From Holothuria scabra (taxonomy: Eukaryota > Echinodermata > Holothuroidea > Aspidochirotida > Holothuriidae): 64,000 nucleotides of DNA. The first letter of the stretch is position 1. Each line of letters begins with the position of its first letter. Location: contig CM074189.1 of assembly GCA_037179385.1 (NCBI GenBank), forward strand, positions 20,843,020-20,907,019, written 5' to 3'. Made by a program: the position numbers and the translations under genes. Below are positions 32,023 through 44,761 of this stretch, piece by piece. The notes beneath the pieces are model-generated. The model searched no databases. It worked only from the letters and a program-made list of their open reading frames with translations, and was not told the origin of the DNA.

Positions 32023-33336
32023 TGATGAATCTCTTTGTGCAATGTTGTATTTAGCCACCTAGCTTCTAATTTCCCAACCATCATCAGGCAGGAACCCTTC
32101 CTTCTGGGTTAAGTTTAATAGAAAAAAAGCTTAACCACACACACATATCTTTCTTTTGTGATTTCTTTTTGTCTTCTTTTCAAATTTTTGTTATGTTTTG
32201 GCAGATAACAAAATTATGCAAAAAGTATAAAATGCTGTATGAAAGATGTTTTTATTATTTTATTTTCGTTTTTTTTTTTTTTTTAAGGTTTTGTTTTAGT
32301 TTTGTGTTATCAGAAAATACTTATATATAATGAAACCCACAAAACTGAAATGCAGCATGTATATAAGCCATGTGATTCAAATATTGTCATGTTAGTCACC
32401 TGGGGTACTACACATACTGCAAGGAGTCTCGATGCTTTTGACCAAAGATGGAGGATTGGCTCTTCATATGGTGTGAATATTTTCTGTGTATTTATTGACA
32501 AAAATGACACTTTGTATTTTAGAGTCATATAAGTTTAAGTTAAATATGTTGTTATGTCAGCAAGGCATTGTTGGGTTAATACTTGGATGTGATTTGTAGC
32601 TAGGAGATCGTCACGTGAGGAAAAAAAGACAAAAAAATGCGAATATATGATGAGAAAGAAGCTGGAAAAAATTGTTATGGAAAACAAAAGGCATTTGTTT
32701 AGTGTTCCAAGAAGAAAGGAAGCATAGAATTGTTTGCTGAGCATTTAAAGTGGTATAGGGCGGGGTTGGTGGGGAGTAGGTTATTCAAGTGAGGATCTTT
32801 TCCTACATTGCTTTTATCTACTCTTGCTGTTTGCTGTCAGCTCTGAAATTTTACGTTAAGAAACTAAGGATACAAATGCAAAGAGACTTCGTCAATTTGT
32901 CCCCTTTTTGGCAGATTCATGAATCCTAAATTGGTGTAGTGACAAATGTGTCTATTGGGTCAAATTGAGGAACGTAATTTTCAACTGGTCTTTTCTTACT
33001 TCTTTTTATTTTATATTGAAAAAGTGAGATTTACCTTTATTAACTTTATTTTCGTCAATTCATACTGTACAAAGGTCAGTGAAACAAATATCCTGCAACA
33101 GAGATTAATACATTTGTCACTATGTGGCTTGAAAAATCCACAGATTCATGAAATTCTGGTCTTCTGGTGACTGTTCAAAAAGCCGGATAGACGGGTTACA
33201 TCAGAAGTGTTCTAGCTATGCTATTCTAGTTCAATATGCCAGAGAGGGGACAAAATCTTGTATTCATCCTGTAGTGTTAAATGAATTTGTTAAGTTATTC
33301 ACAACTTTTCTGTTATGTAAAGTTCAAAAGGATGGA

Positions 33337-33410
33337 TTGATTTGATTGATAGGTTGTTTGATGGATTGATTGATCGATTGATTGATTGATTGATTATTGA
33401 TTGCAATAAT
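33337..33410 (+). repeat. (GATT)n tract in the presumed 3' UTR
   Basis: Imperfect tetranucleotide repeat of GATT/GATG units. Confidence 0.85.
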
Positions 33411-35884
33411 AGAGAGCTATGGGACATATAGCAATTGGCAAGAAGCCTGTTGTTGTAAACATGTGCTGTCTTGATATTCAGGAAAGGTAAAATAGTGAGC
33501 GAGTTCGGTAATTCGTTGGCACATGGAATTGTGGGATACATGCAGAGTGGGATACACAAATCAAGCTCAACAAAAAGTGTGCAGCACTCTCTTGTTTTCA
33601 TGCATTAAGTGCATACAATGCTAAGCATAAATCTTTATAGCCAACTGGAACAAAAATAGGCTCTTGATCCTACTTTACAACAGATTGGAATGCATATTTT
33701 TGCACCAAAAGGGCAATTTAGACAAAGTCCACTGCACAGAAATACACTTATGATTTCTCCTTATCTTATGGTTGTATTAAGATAGAACGAGATCACCAAA
33801 TTTTCATGTTAACTCATAATTTCGAAACACACGTAGGTGTGGGATTGGTTTGTTTATCCCGACCGTTTGGAGGATGGGCCCATGTGCATAGCTACCAAAA
33901 TGAATTACCAAACTCGTTTATTGGAGAAATCACGGAGGTGGGGATGAGAACTAAGTAATGGATTTGATAAGAGAAATTTAAAGAGTGAGAGAAAGGTTCA
34001 TAACACTGCCAGGTTGTGATATATTTTTGGAATGTTACCGTGTAAAGATGAATGTATCATAAGAGCATATAAGACTTGCCATATTTAGCATGGAAATTAA
34101 CCACAAAATGGTGATTATTTTTAAGAGTTTTGTATTTATTTTGTTGAGAGTATGACCTCAGCTGGTGCTACCATCACCATGGAAACAGATTCCTTTGATG
34201 CACTTACAAGTTTTTTGTTTGTTCCTTTTATTTATTCAAGCCTTGAAGAGGTTTTTGGTATAGTTGCAAACAAAAGAGACTTTGTTTGTGTGTGTACCAC
34301 TGATGTCATGACACAGTTCTTCCAAAGTATAATTTTTTGTGTTTTTTCAGTGAAAGGATATTGTTACATTTTTTTCATGTTTAGATTTTCTTTTCATCTT
34401 AATGCCAGTTGAGAATTTTCACCAAATTAATCACTTTTCAAAAGTTTGGTTGGCATCACAAGTTAAGTATTATGCTGGTTGCCTTTTTTTTTGTTGATAT
34501 TATGGAATATCGGCGAAAAAGATATGTAGATGATATTCATTACAAAGCATGAAAAATGTGGGTAGGATGAGGGACTTGGGGAAAGGAAGGGAAGAGAAAT
34601 TACTATCTTGCATGAAATATACCATAGTTGTCAGATTTGTTCACTCAATTTAGGAAAAATACCATAAAGTTGGGTTTCTTCATACAGTCTTTGGATACAC
34701 GTGTCCAGTTGGACAACATTGGGGGTAGGGGGAGACCCTCAGGGGTTAGGGGAAATCCCTCCCCCTTCTTTGTAATGTCTTGTTTGTTTTATTGATGTTA
34801 AACCAAACTTAGCAGCTATCGTCCAAAGTTTGAATAAGCTCTTTTTTGTTATTTTGTATCTGAGACATTTGTAAACTTGATCATGCTGCTGGGGGTAGAG
34901 GGCATGCTTTAAGCTTTACACATGTGGACACACAGCTTAAATATAAAGTACTGTGACCACTACCACAATACAAAGTGAAGGTTCAGAGTAAAGCTTCTTG
35001 AATTATATGTTATGGGGCTCTGAAGATTTATGTCGCTAATTATATGAAAAAAGGTAAATCTGTTACTTCCATACCTAAGGTATCATAGACTTCATTAGTG
35101 TGGCAAGATCCTTCCTTAATTTTTTTCCAGACATGTACAAGATTAAAGCATAATTGTGTGGTATATTCAGCCTCTTTTCTTTAGGGGGTGGGGGTCAGGG
35201 CAGTTAATAGAAAAGTATATGATGCAGGGTTACAGATTGTTGCCTTCCAGATATTCATTATAAATGGAGTTTTGATGCACTTAAATTGTATTTTAGTTAA
35301 ATGTTTGTAATTGATTGTTATAGCAGTCAGTCAGGGTGTTCTAGTAGGCCAATTTCAGAATGTTTAGAAATGTTGCAATATTAGTAGTGCTCTTTATAGA
35401 ATATTCAAATACTATTCATGTATGTTTCTTGCATTCTAACTGGCTGTTTCTCTCCTTCGACCAACCCACTTAGTGATGCATATGTATTGGGGTTTATTTT
35501 TTGTCAGAGACTCAGTTTTGGTATAGGTTTAAAAAAAGTTGAGATGTATGTGCGTGTGTGCAAAACAAGCAAGCAGTCTTTAACATGGCTACTGGGTGGG
35601 GGGGGGGGGAATTGAGATTTGGTATACATCAGCAACTATTGTTCCTTTATCTATTGTATGAATTAGGCATGACCTTGGTGAACTAATCTTGCTAAAACAG
35701 TATTATTTCAACTGTTTGATTATTAGGAAAGGAGGATATTTTTCCATGCATCAAACCCAACCAGAACTTGGTTTAATCAGTGCTAGTATTCTTTCTGAAA
35801 TTCTTTCATTTTTGGACAGAATGTCTGGTGGCTTGTATTCATTGATACATGACAGTAAATATTGTTTTGAGTTGAGGGCTGGAA

Positions 35885-36142
35885 GGGCAAGAGCAGTTAC
35901 CCCAAACTTACTTTGAAGCAAACAGCTTCATCTCACAATTTTTTTCTTTTTCAAAGGTTCATTCATAACCTTTCAGGATTTCAGTATTGCATATTGAAGG
36001 TAGATCAAGCAGTAACTCCTAGTAAATTTCTCATGTGAGAACAAAAAAATATTGTCATGTGACTCTCAAGAGCCAATCATGAATCAGGTCAGTCTTACAA
36101 AACTACTTCAAGTTGGGATGACTCCATTTCCCCTTTTAACTC
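35885..36142 (+). mobile_element. MITE family B copy in the presumed 3' UTR
   Basis: Contains CCCCAAACTTACTTTGAAGC, TAACTCCTAGTAAATTTCTC, GTCATGTGACTCTCAAGAGC and TTCAAGTTGGGATGACTCC, ending in CCCCTTTTAA. Confidence 0.82.
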
Positions 36143-36367
36143 TGGTAAACCAATCAAAACTCATTAATATTCAGGAGAAAAATTGTGCTGTTGCAATGCA
36201 TGTAATTAAGCTGTGAAATTGCTCATGGAAAAGCAGACGGAAGGGAAATCTGAGATGGATAGGGGCATCATGGAAATTGGTTGGGGGAAAAGGGGATCTC
36301 TTGTTAAAGAAGAATCAACATAGTCTTCATGTCTGGGATGGTTAACAACTTTTAGTGGCCATTTGTG

Positions 36368-36556
36368 ACTTAGATGAGGTTTTATCACTCATTTTTTATC
36401 CAGTTCCTGAAAGTCCGGCTGGTCACAGCCCTTTTCTCCAGCTGTGGCTCTTTTGCTTGTTTTCCCTACTCCATTGCTTTTGCTGAGCACCAAGCACAAT
36501 GGAAGTAGGTTCCATTTTTAAAAGTCTTCAGAATGACCCTGCTAGGGGGTGAACTT
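36368..36556 (-). mobile_element. SINE copy, inverted
   Basis: CTCCAGCTGTGGCTC, TACTCCATTGCTTTTGCTGA and GTCTTCAGAATGACCCTGCT match the reverse complement of the SINE. Confidence 0.72.
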
Positions 36557-36836
36557 CATTTGTAACATTTATGGAGTAGTTGGGTGGGGAAAGAGGAATT
36601 GGATTCCAACTGAACCATGTGACCCAAGTGTTCGTTTGGTTGGTCATAATAGGTTTTTAAAGTTATGACGTATATTTATTAGAAAAAACTTAACAAGTCA
36701 GCACAAATGTTAGCACATTTTTTTTTTTTTTTTTTTATCCAAAAAATGTGCTATAATATTGTGTTTTACAGTTCTTTCTTTTTCTTCTGCTAAAAGTAGT
36801 TACTGTATTAAAGCAAAGTATGTAAAATATTTAAAA

Positions 36837-36842
36837 AATAAA
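36837..36842 (+). terminator. Candidate robo poly(A) signal 1
   Basis: First canonical AATAAA downstream of the robo stop codon, followed by a T-rich stretch. Confidence 0.45.
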
Positions 36843-36912
36843 AGTTTTTTGCAGCTTTTTGTATGTTGTATATTGATTGGGGATGTATCAAATTACCTGA
36901 TGGAAATATTAA

Positions 36913-36918
36913 AATAAA
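36913..36918 (+). terminator. Candidate robo poly(A) signal 2
   Basis: Second AATAAA, just before the palindrome cluster that starts at 36991. Confidence 0.4.
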
Positions 36919-36990
36919 GTGTACATGAGTATAGAAGACAAATTGACATTTCGCTTAATTTCTCATTTGTTTAATATGTTTCAGCATGTT

Positions 36991-37052
36991 ACACTAGGTG
37001 CATGTCAAAGATTGTCCAGTGCTAAACAGATTTGTGAGATGTAACACTAAAC

Positions 37053-37098
<46 letters not shown>

Positions 37099-37150
37099 GT
37101 TTAGTATTACATCTCACAAATCTGTTTAATCTTTGACACGCACCTAGTGT
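36991..37150. mobile_element. Palindromic element with (TA)n centre
   Basis: Left arm ACACTAGGTGCATGTCAAAG ... GTAACACTAAACATATATAA; right arm is its near-complement, ending CACGCACCTAGTGT. The centre is about 40 bases of TA repeat. Likely a foldback MITE. Confidence 0.8.
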
Positions 37151-37174
37151 AATATATATATATATATATATATA

Positions 37175-37768
37175 TTTCACTAATTCGGCACTTAAGGGGA
37201 AAGTTGTTGTTGAAAAGTCGACCTTAAGGGGAAAAATTTTTTGGGACGAAATATAAGTTTCGCCGTAACGTTTCTACACACTTTTTCTATAGGAATACGT
37301 AAACGTACAAGAGCGCCCTCCTAGATTTACAAAGAAGATACAATTACTTCAAAGTTGTCAAATTTACAGACACCTAGCTGTTAACACGAACGGATGGCTG
37401 GCCATTGAAATAACGTTGTTTATATTTTTCGACGTTAGGGCGAATTCTTTTTCTTATGTAGGGCGAAAAAATAACAATAAAATACATAAGGAAAAGTCTT
37501 CGCCCTAACGTCTAAAAATATAAACAACGTTATTTCAATGGCCAGCCATCCGTTCGTGTTAACAGCTGGGTGTCCGTAAATTTGACAACTTTCAAGTAAT
37601 TGTATCTACTTTGTAAATCTGGGAGGGCGCCCTTGTCCGTTTACGTATTCTCATAGAAAATGTGTGTAGAAACGTTACGGCGAAACTTATATTTCGCCCC
37701 CAAAATTTTTTCCCCTTAAGGTCGACTTTTCAACAACCACTTTCCCCCTAAGTGCCGAATTAGTGAAA
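37175..37768. mobile_element. Long foldback element (about 590 bp near-perfect hairpin)
   Basis: The left arm starts TTTCACTAATTCGGCACTTA and the right arm ends TAAGTGCCGAATTAGTGAAA. The arms match over about 270 bases, with a small loop around 37455-37485. It sits between two (TA)n tracts, consistent with TA target duplication. No coding capacity. Confidence 0.88.
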
Positions 37769-38689
37769 TATATATATATATATATATATGCTATGATGGA
37801 TGTGATGATCTTACCATGTATAGCTCTGTTCAGTTGCCTGATGATTGCTAAGTGGCATGAAACACTGTGTAGCAATTAAAGCAGTGTGAAAAGTTATGGC
37901 GTGTTCAAGCTCCACTGGGTTAAAAGCCGTGTTGAGCACTTTTCTTGGAAGCGAATAGCCATATATTGATGTATATATATATATGTATCCAATTTTAACC
38001 CAGGGGCTACAGAATCCCCAGCAATAAGGGATGAGAAACAGATCCAGCTCCCGTTGAAGCATCCTAACTTTACATTGCTAGGAGTTGCATAGGTACCCAA
38101 GGATGGTAAAGCTACCTGGGGGTGGGAGGGGAGTGGGGGAATGGTGGGGGTTGTTAAATCCTTTCCCTTGAGCATTCTAGCCAAAAAATTTCCTGAATTC
38201 AACAATTCGTAGCAACAAGTTGATCTCCTCAAAGTATGCCCAAGAAAATTTTCACATAGGTTGCAGCCAGGAGGTCTGGAGCTTGATGCCTGGCCGGGAA
38301 AGCTCTTGTAGAAACAGAGATCTGTTACAGGATCTGGTTGGGCTTATTGCATTTTCTGCAAAAGGGGCTTTGTGGAGTTGCACCACAGTCTTACCATGTA
38401 GGCCATAGGCAATAGCGCCTATACTGAGCTGAGTTAAATGTTAGAGTCTGTAGGAAATGATCAACAACTGGAATGTTCCCTTGTTAAGATAACAAACGGA
38501 AAGGCGGGGGAATAAATGCCCAAACAAGTAAATTAGAAGATAAAAAGTTGTATATTTACCAATTAAATATAAAGGTTAACTCAGCTTAACAAGTATGATG
38601 GGAAAGGATGAACTTAGCTGCTGTGTCTCCAAGTTGAATAATTTTCTGCGCCCAGTTCATGAAATATGGTTGGAAAAGTTTGTTTTAAG
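37769..38689. other. Intergenic
   Basis: A (TA)n tract follows the foldback element and another lies near 37970. A SINE-like fragment (GGAGGTCTGGAGCTTGATGC) is near 38270. No gene seen. Confidence 0.45.
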
Positions 38690-38952
38690 GTTCAGAGAAG
38701 CCCCCTAAACTTATTTTGAAGCAACAGCTAAATAAGACAATTTCCTTCTTATTTTTCTTCAAAGTATGTTTCATCTTATTTTATACTTCAATTTGGCATA
38801 TTCAAGGTGAACCAAGCAGCTATTTGTAGTAAATTTCACATTTGAAGAGAAAACGTGCTGTCACATGACTATCCACAGCCAATCATGAAACAGGGCAGTC
38901 TATTAGTATTACACTACTTCAAATTGGGTTGACTGCCCTTGCCCTTAAAATA
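38690..38952 (+). mobile_element. MITE family B copy
   Basis: CCCCCTAAACTTATTTTGAA through CAGCCAATCATGAAACAGGG to TTGCCCTTAAAA. Confidence 0.82.
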
Positions 38953-39839
38953 CAAAGGTATCTAAACTCAAGTAGTATAATAGGAAAAGGTGAACTCAGC
39001 TGCTGCGTCTACAATTGGAAGTACGCCAAATTCTTTAAACTTGGTTGCAACTGGTGATTTTTAAATGCATGTTTTTATTGAGTCCAAATTCATTTACATT
39101 TCCAAAGCAACGCTAGACTTGTTTCGTGTGGATATTAGAAAGCAAATCTAGAATGAGTAACATTGAAAAATTATCAGCTTGATAGCTACGTTTTTCTACC
39201 GCAACTAAATCTCTTAGGAAAGGCCTTAGAAGCTTCCAAAAATAGGTGGCTATTGTCCTTGTTCTTAATGCCCTGGTTTGCAAACAGAATCCACATTGCT
39301 TTACTCCTAAAGTCTACGTATTTGCCTTCGGTAGCGTACCACTAATTTAAGAAGAATCTGCCGCCAGAGGATGTTGCATTTTGAATTGATCACCATAAAC
39401 AACTGGGGGGCTGGTTTGGGTAGTTGGTAGGAAAAGACTGAAGTAATAAAAAGAAATGAAATAACAGACTTTAATCATTAGTAATCGCCACATCTAAGGA
39501 ATCACGAGAACAAAGGAGTGTAAACAATGAAAATGACGTCAGTATGTATTGTTTATACTCCTAACTCCAATGATTTCTTGGATTTGGTTTTTGTAGTTGA
39601 ACTCCTGCCTCAACATTGTACCTCCATGATGCTTTTTGTTTTGTGCCTATAGTCTGATTTTGCATAATTTTCTTTCTGTCACCCAAAATGAATTATTATA
39701 TCCATGTGTCACGGTAGAAAAGAGGAACTAGCACCTTATTATACAAGTTCTCGTCCTAATCACAGTAAGTGAAGCAAACATTCCTTCTTCTTATACCTAC
39801 TGCTGCACGGTACCAATGAAGGTTTTTCAGCAAAAGATT
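38953..39839. other. Intergenic
   Basis: No gene or clear repeat recognised. Confidence 0.45.
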
Positions 39840-40150
39840 GCATGGTCACGTGGTTAGAGTATATAACTTACAGTCGGGTTAGTTCGTTAGTTAAGTTAGA
39901 GTTTTGCGACCCAGTTTCCAACCAATTGGTTCAACTCGAGCAGGCCAATGCCCTTTTTCCAGTTGTAGCTCACTGGCTTGTTTTCCCTACTCAATTGCTC
40001 GGTATGAACTTGCAGTCGGGAGGCCCAGAGTTCGGCTCCTGGTGGGGCCATACCGAAGACTTTACAAATGGAACCCACCGTCAATTGTGCTTGATGCTCA
40101 GCGCAAGCAATGGAGTGGGAAAAACAAGCCAGTGAGCCACAACTGCAGGG
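39840..40150 (+). mobile_element. SINE with an inverted SINE fragment nested in its head
   Basis: A + strand SINE (head GGAGGCCCAGAGTTCGGCTC, body AAGCCAGTGAGCCACAACTG) is interrupted at 39879-40008 by a - strand fragment. CTTRCAGTCGGG is repeated at 39867-39878 and 40009-40020. Confidence 0.75.
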
Positions 40151-40851
40151 TAGCCCGAGCCCATTGAAAAGCAATACGCAGGTCGTTCGCATGGTGCGGT
40201 ATCCAGAAATTTCAAGGGGACTGGCGACCGAAACGGTGGCGCTCCACAATCGGAATTGCGAGAGTCATAACGGGTAGGGTTCAAAGCTACCTAAACATGT
40301 AAGCTTTTATCATACTGAATTAAGTTGAAGAAGCCCTTCAACTTTGAGATTTCAAAACATTGGCCCCACATACTCTGTAACGAAATTTCATTCCATATTT
40401 CGGATGAAATTTGATATCAGTGGTCGAGTACAGATTAGTGCACACGGCGAATCTATGGTTGTACCATATACTTCTGATGCTAGTGTAGCAACTGTGAGAT
40501 AAATGCTTACATTGTGATTTCAGAAGTGTGCGTGTGTGTGTGTTTTTGTGTTTTATTATGATATGTTTTTGTTTTCGCCACAATTTTGGTCTCGTTCAGG
40601 GCATGGGTTTACACGATGATTGCAGGAACCCCGTCGGACCTTTCTATGATATAGGCCATATATTTGGATTTACAAGTATAAAGAAGTACTTTGAGACATT
40701 TCTGTTCCGTAGGAATATCAAATTGAGCATAACGTTGGGACAACTTTTTTATTTCTCTTTTCCAGTGGATTCATCATGAAGCAATTTCCCCTTTAGACAA
40801 AAATCTCATTTACCTATCATCGATCATGACACTTTCTATTGTACTTTATTT

Positions 40852-41110
40852 AAGGGTCAAGATCAGTCACCTCAAACTTAACTTGAAGCGACAGATAAAT
40901 ATCACAATTTCCCTTGTAATCCCTTTCAAAGTATCTTTCATCATTTTTTATAACTTTAACATTGCATATTCAATGTAAAACAAAGAAGTTACTTCTAATA
41001 AATTTCACATTTGAAGAGAATTGTTATCACGTGACTCTTAACAGCCAATCATGAAACAGGACAGTCTACAACACTACTTCCAGTTGAGATGAGTGTTCTT
41101 GTCCTTTAAA
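40852..41110 (+). mobile_element. MITE family B, full-length copy
   Basis: Starts TTTAAGGGTCAAGATCAGTC and ends GTTCTTGTCCTTTAAA, showing the family's terminal inverted repeats. Core CACGTGACTCTTAACAGCCA. Confidence 0.85.
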
Positions 41111-41904
41111 GAAATGTATAATGAAACTAGCTTAAGTTGTACTGTTGCTATAGATATATGCGTAGGAGGCGAGGGAGGAGGCAGACTGCCCCAAAATTTT
41201 TGCAATATTAAAAGTTATGACAGGATTTCGAAAATATAAGCTCAGCCACTTTGAGTTTTAAAAATTGGCATGGCTTTAATTACTCAGAAGATTCCTTAGA
41301 GTGCCCAAAATCCTAAAAAGATGGGTCCAAAAAAAAAAAGGAAAAATAACACAGTCGAGGTAAAATTTACATGAAAAATCCAACCAGATTACAAAAATTC
41401 ACTACACAGTGAAACGCAAAACGTTATTATTCTTGAACTTTACTTCACAGTCTTTTAAAACAATCATTCCTCGGCCTGTTTTTAAACTTGGGGAACACCG
41501 TAAAAGTCGATTACCTGAATCCCTTCCAATTTATTTTTTCCCCTAAAAAAATGATTTATTTAAAGTATAATCTTTATAGATATGAAAGGGACAACAAAAG
41601 ATTCGCGACACATTCGGGCATTTTATACGGGAAAAAGTTCAGGCGCGGGGGGGGGGGGGTGTTCTTTTAGGGCCTCAGCTCTCTCCCTTTTTCGCCACGC
41701 CAACAATAAAACATGTGCGAAATTAGCAGTGCAACTCCCTCACACCTCTGTTTTACCTTAATCGGCCCCCCCCCCCCCTCCCTTGGAATGTCTAGATCCG
41801 CTCCAAGAGTTTTTCCTCAGCCCTACTTCATCTGTTCATACAGTGTCGCCATAACTTTGTCCGAAGTTGTGAATTATTTGGGAGAAGGTTGAAAAAAATT
41901 TTGG
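41111..41904. other. Intergenic
   Basis: G- and C-runs at about 41645 and 41767; no gene recognised. Confidence 0.45.
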
Positions 41905-42056
41905 GAAGCTTTGTCTAAAGTCCTCCCGACTATCTGGCAAAGGCCGTTCGGCAAAACCAAACTTTAACTACGGTACTTCCCAAAGAAGCTGTACGTTCAC
42001 TGAAGGACAACACTCGACCAACCTCACGGCCATCTGGCTCCATTTCTAGGATGTTT
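41905..42056 (+). repeat. Dispersed repeat C, copy 1
   Basis: TCTAAAGTCCTCCCGAC, CTGGCAAAGGCCGTTCGGC and AACCAAACTTTAAC, shared with 59198-59375 (same strand) and 47398-47575 (inverted). Confidence 0.75.
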
Positions 42057-44009
42057 TCAATTTAATTATTCGGACAGACGGGAAGGTGATCAGTTGCAAT
42101 GCCCAATATTTAGCCTTGTACCCTGCCCCTACAGCCAGTGGCGGAGCTGTCATATGGTCGGACCAAAATCGTCTGTCGGCGCCCTTTTTAGGTTTTTAAC
42201 ATACCTTACTCTTGCAACATTATTGGCAAAAGACATAGTTTAATAGCATTATTTTAAGGCCCAGATAACAAAATGCTCAAACAGCCACCAGTAACTGTAC
42301 TATCTGCACTTTATTCTGATGAAAAGGGTCATCTTCTGTAAAACATGGATAGGTTTTGCGGAAAAGTATCTTCATACTTTGTGCGCATTAATGAATGTTG
42401 TCGCTGTGCTAAGTTCATTGCTTCCACACCAACTGACCAAGCGTGGTTATAGGCTTACACAATACACAGACTGACATTAAATTCACTCTCCCGGCCAATA
42501 AAACATGTTGCAAAGGGCGCAACAATAATTGTAGCGCAAATAGCCCTCTTGTTGTCGGGGATAATTGTCAACATACACAATAAAAAGAGTTTATAAAGAT
42601 ACCAAAAAAGCTTCCACAACATTGTTCAAAATCATTTGAAGAGAAAATTCAGGTTAAAATAAAATTAAACTGTATCATAGTGGTAATGGTTTAAGAGTTT
42701 GAATGAGGAGCAGTTTCCATTTTGCTTTTCTTCAAGTAACTATTCTCATGATAAAGGACTATTTCTGACACTGCACGATAATCCCATGAAAATGATTATT
42801 TCTGTACTTCCGTGGTTTCAAAAGTCAGAAAATTAGATCAAATAAGCTTAGGTTTAGGCTACTTAGATTTATTATGAATTCGGTACCTAGACATGCTAGA
42901 GAGCCAAGTAGACCTCTTGCCTTGGCTATTTCTTATAATGTACTTAATAAATGGCTATTTCAGAGTAGTCACATGATGTAAATTATGTCAATTAATGTTT
43001 CTTCGTATACTTTTCTTGATTTCCAGATTCCAAACATGTACACCTAACGGTGATTAGTTCCCATAACTTTTTCCCTCTGTAAGATTGCTTGCTCTTTAGC
43101 TCTGGCAGGTTTAATCTTTATCTTCACCAAGTAGCCCATTATTACATTAAAACCTTAAATCGAGACCTGACAATAACACACGAACTATGTGTGATGACTG
43201 CCTTCATACTAGAATGTAAAAGTGAGGGATAGAAACATGTGCGTCCGCAGGCAGGGGCAAGGGGGAACTTGCCCTCTCCTGGAAAATAAAAAACTGAAAA
43301 GAAAACAAAGAAAACATAAAGAAAAAGACGAAGCAAAATTAACATCAATAACTTAACAATTCACTCAGTTTTCCCTGTTTATATGCAATACATGGGCTTT
43401 AGAAATATCATTTCCAGTGATCTGAGAGACATTCTCGGCCAAAATTTTCTTGCGCTCCGCGCCAACTCATGGTAGCGCGGAGCTTTTCCCCTAAAAGAAT
43501 TTAGTTCCCCACCCTTGAATTTTCTTCCGTGGATGCCCATGGGGAGAAAGTCTGAAAAGTCGTAGCTTCGATCGTGCTGAGGCTCAGGGTATTTACTCCT
43601 TCGAAGCGCCCCTGCGGACCATTTTCGTCCCCTCTGACCGAAATCCCAAGCTCCGCCACTGCCTATAGCCCAAATTCGGCCAACGGCAATGAAATTCTGG
43701 TGGGAGGTTTGGACAGAACATGGAGGTATAACAGCTCCCTGGACAGAATAACATTTTCCGGGCAAAAAGTTTTCTGCCACCCATACTGGAAAGCTCCCGT
43801 ACGCTTGCGGACTATGGATAAGAGTGATAACTTTAAATAACTATTCTCTTTCTTTGTGTGTTTGCACTATCTTCTCTTTCAAAGCCAGTAACGCATAACG
43901 TATAGCTTCACATTCAAAGGGTTTAGTATGGAATGTGAAAATGATTATTTCCCTTCCTTTCACGTATCTGAAAGAGTTCGTGGGAGGTGATCATCTCACT
44001 TATCTGCTT
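42057..44009. other. Intergenic
   Basis: Includes repeat-like phrases (CAGTGGCGGAGCTGTC at about 42136, TTGCCCTCTCCTGGAAAAT near 43270) and a 133-codon - strand frame at 43379-43780 that looks repeat-derived. No gene recognised. Confidence 0.4.
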
Positions 44010-44310
44010 ATAGACTAATCCAATCAGCGCTTGTGTTTAGTTACTGTAGGCAGCCATTAGTGGGGTCCATCAGCCAATTAAATGGTCTTCATTTATTGTC
44101 TACATGAATTTTAAACCCTCATACCGTCATATTCAGTGAAATAGAAGGAACCGAGACAAAACTTAAGTGTATAACTATCCACGATACAGGTAAGCAAGAA
44201 AATTGAAAGATTAGAAGATGGTAGACCCCAAATATGGCCGACTGAAATCAGATCACCGCTTGCTGCCCGGATTCGTCTATAGACGTACTGAGAATCAAAC
44301 CGGACTCAGG
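44010..44310 (+). repeat. Dispersed repeat D, copy 2
   Basis: Reverse-complement match to 26396-26690 (AATCAGCGCTTGTGTTTAG, TGTAGGCAGCCATTAGTGG, TTTATTGTCTACATGAA). Confidence 0.7.
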
Positions 44311-44761
44311 ACAACTTTTTGCCGATTAAACCTCTTCAGCTTGCCTTGTAAGTTACAATTTCAGCTTGCCTCCTGTATTGTTATCTTATATTAGACTTGT
44401 GTTGTTTAAAGCTAGTCTTACTACTTCATGTTGCTCAACTATATCAGGATAGTTAATATCTCTCTGTAAAAACAGCTTATGCGCACCATGATTTGGAATT
44501 TCTTGAATGGTCGTTGCCATTTTATTGTATCGGCTGTATAATAGGTGTCACCAAGGATAGGAGACAGGGGGGTGGGGGGGGGGCGGCGGGGAGTCCCAGT
44601 CAAATACTTTCCATCCCAATGAATTGCAAACTAATGTTAAATATATTGAGGTGGAACGTGTTAAAGAAAACAACAATCGAAATTGATTCTCATTTGAAAC
44701 TGCAAATATTGTTTTAGAATAAGAAGATGAACCATGAAATCATGTCCGATTGGGTCAATGT

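Larger units (their letters stand above)
32023..36940 (+). other. robo: Probable 3' UTR of robo
   Basis: This is about 4.9 kb without a convincing coding exon. The first canonical AATAAA after the stop is at 36837-36842 and a second is at 36913-36918. The sequence is T-rich and carries few repeats until 35.9 kb, where a family B MITE and a SINE are inserted. A (GATT)n tract lies at about 33337-33410. Variant signals (AATAGA, TATAAA) occur earlier, so shorter 3' ends are possible. The extent is inference. Confidence 0.5.

Noticed and set aside
33337..33410. Possible CRISPR-like or satellite array
   Set aside because: It is a simple GATT tetranucleotide repeat without spacers, in a eukaryotic genome.
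43379..43780. 133-codon - strand frame
   Set aside because: Composition and repeat-like phrases nearby suggest a stretch of old repeat; an overlapping + frame of 88 codons is also open.
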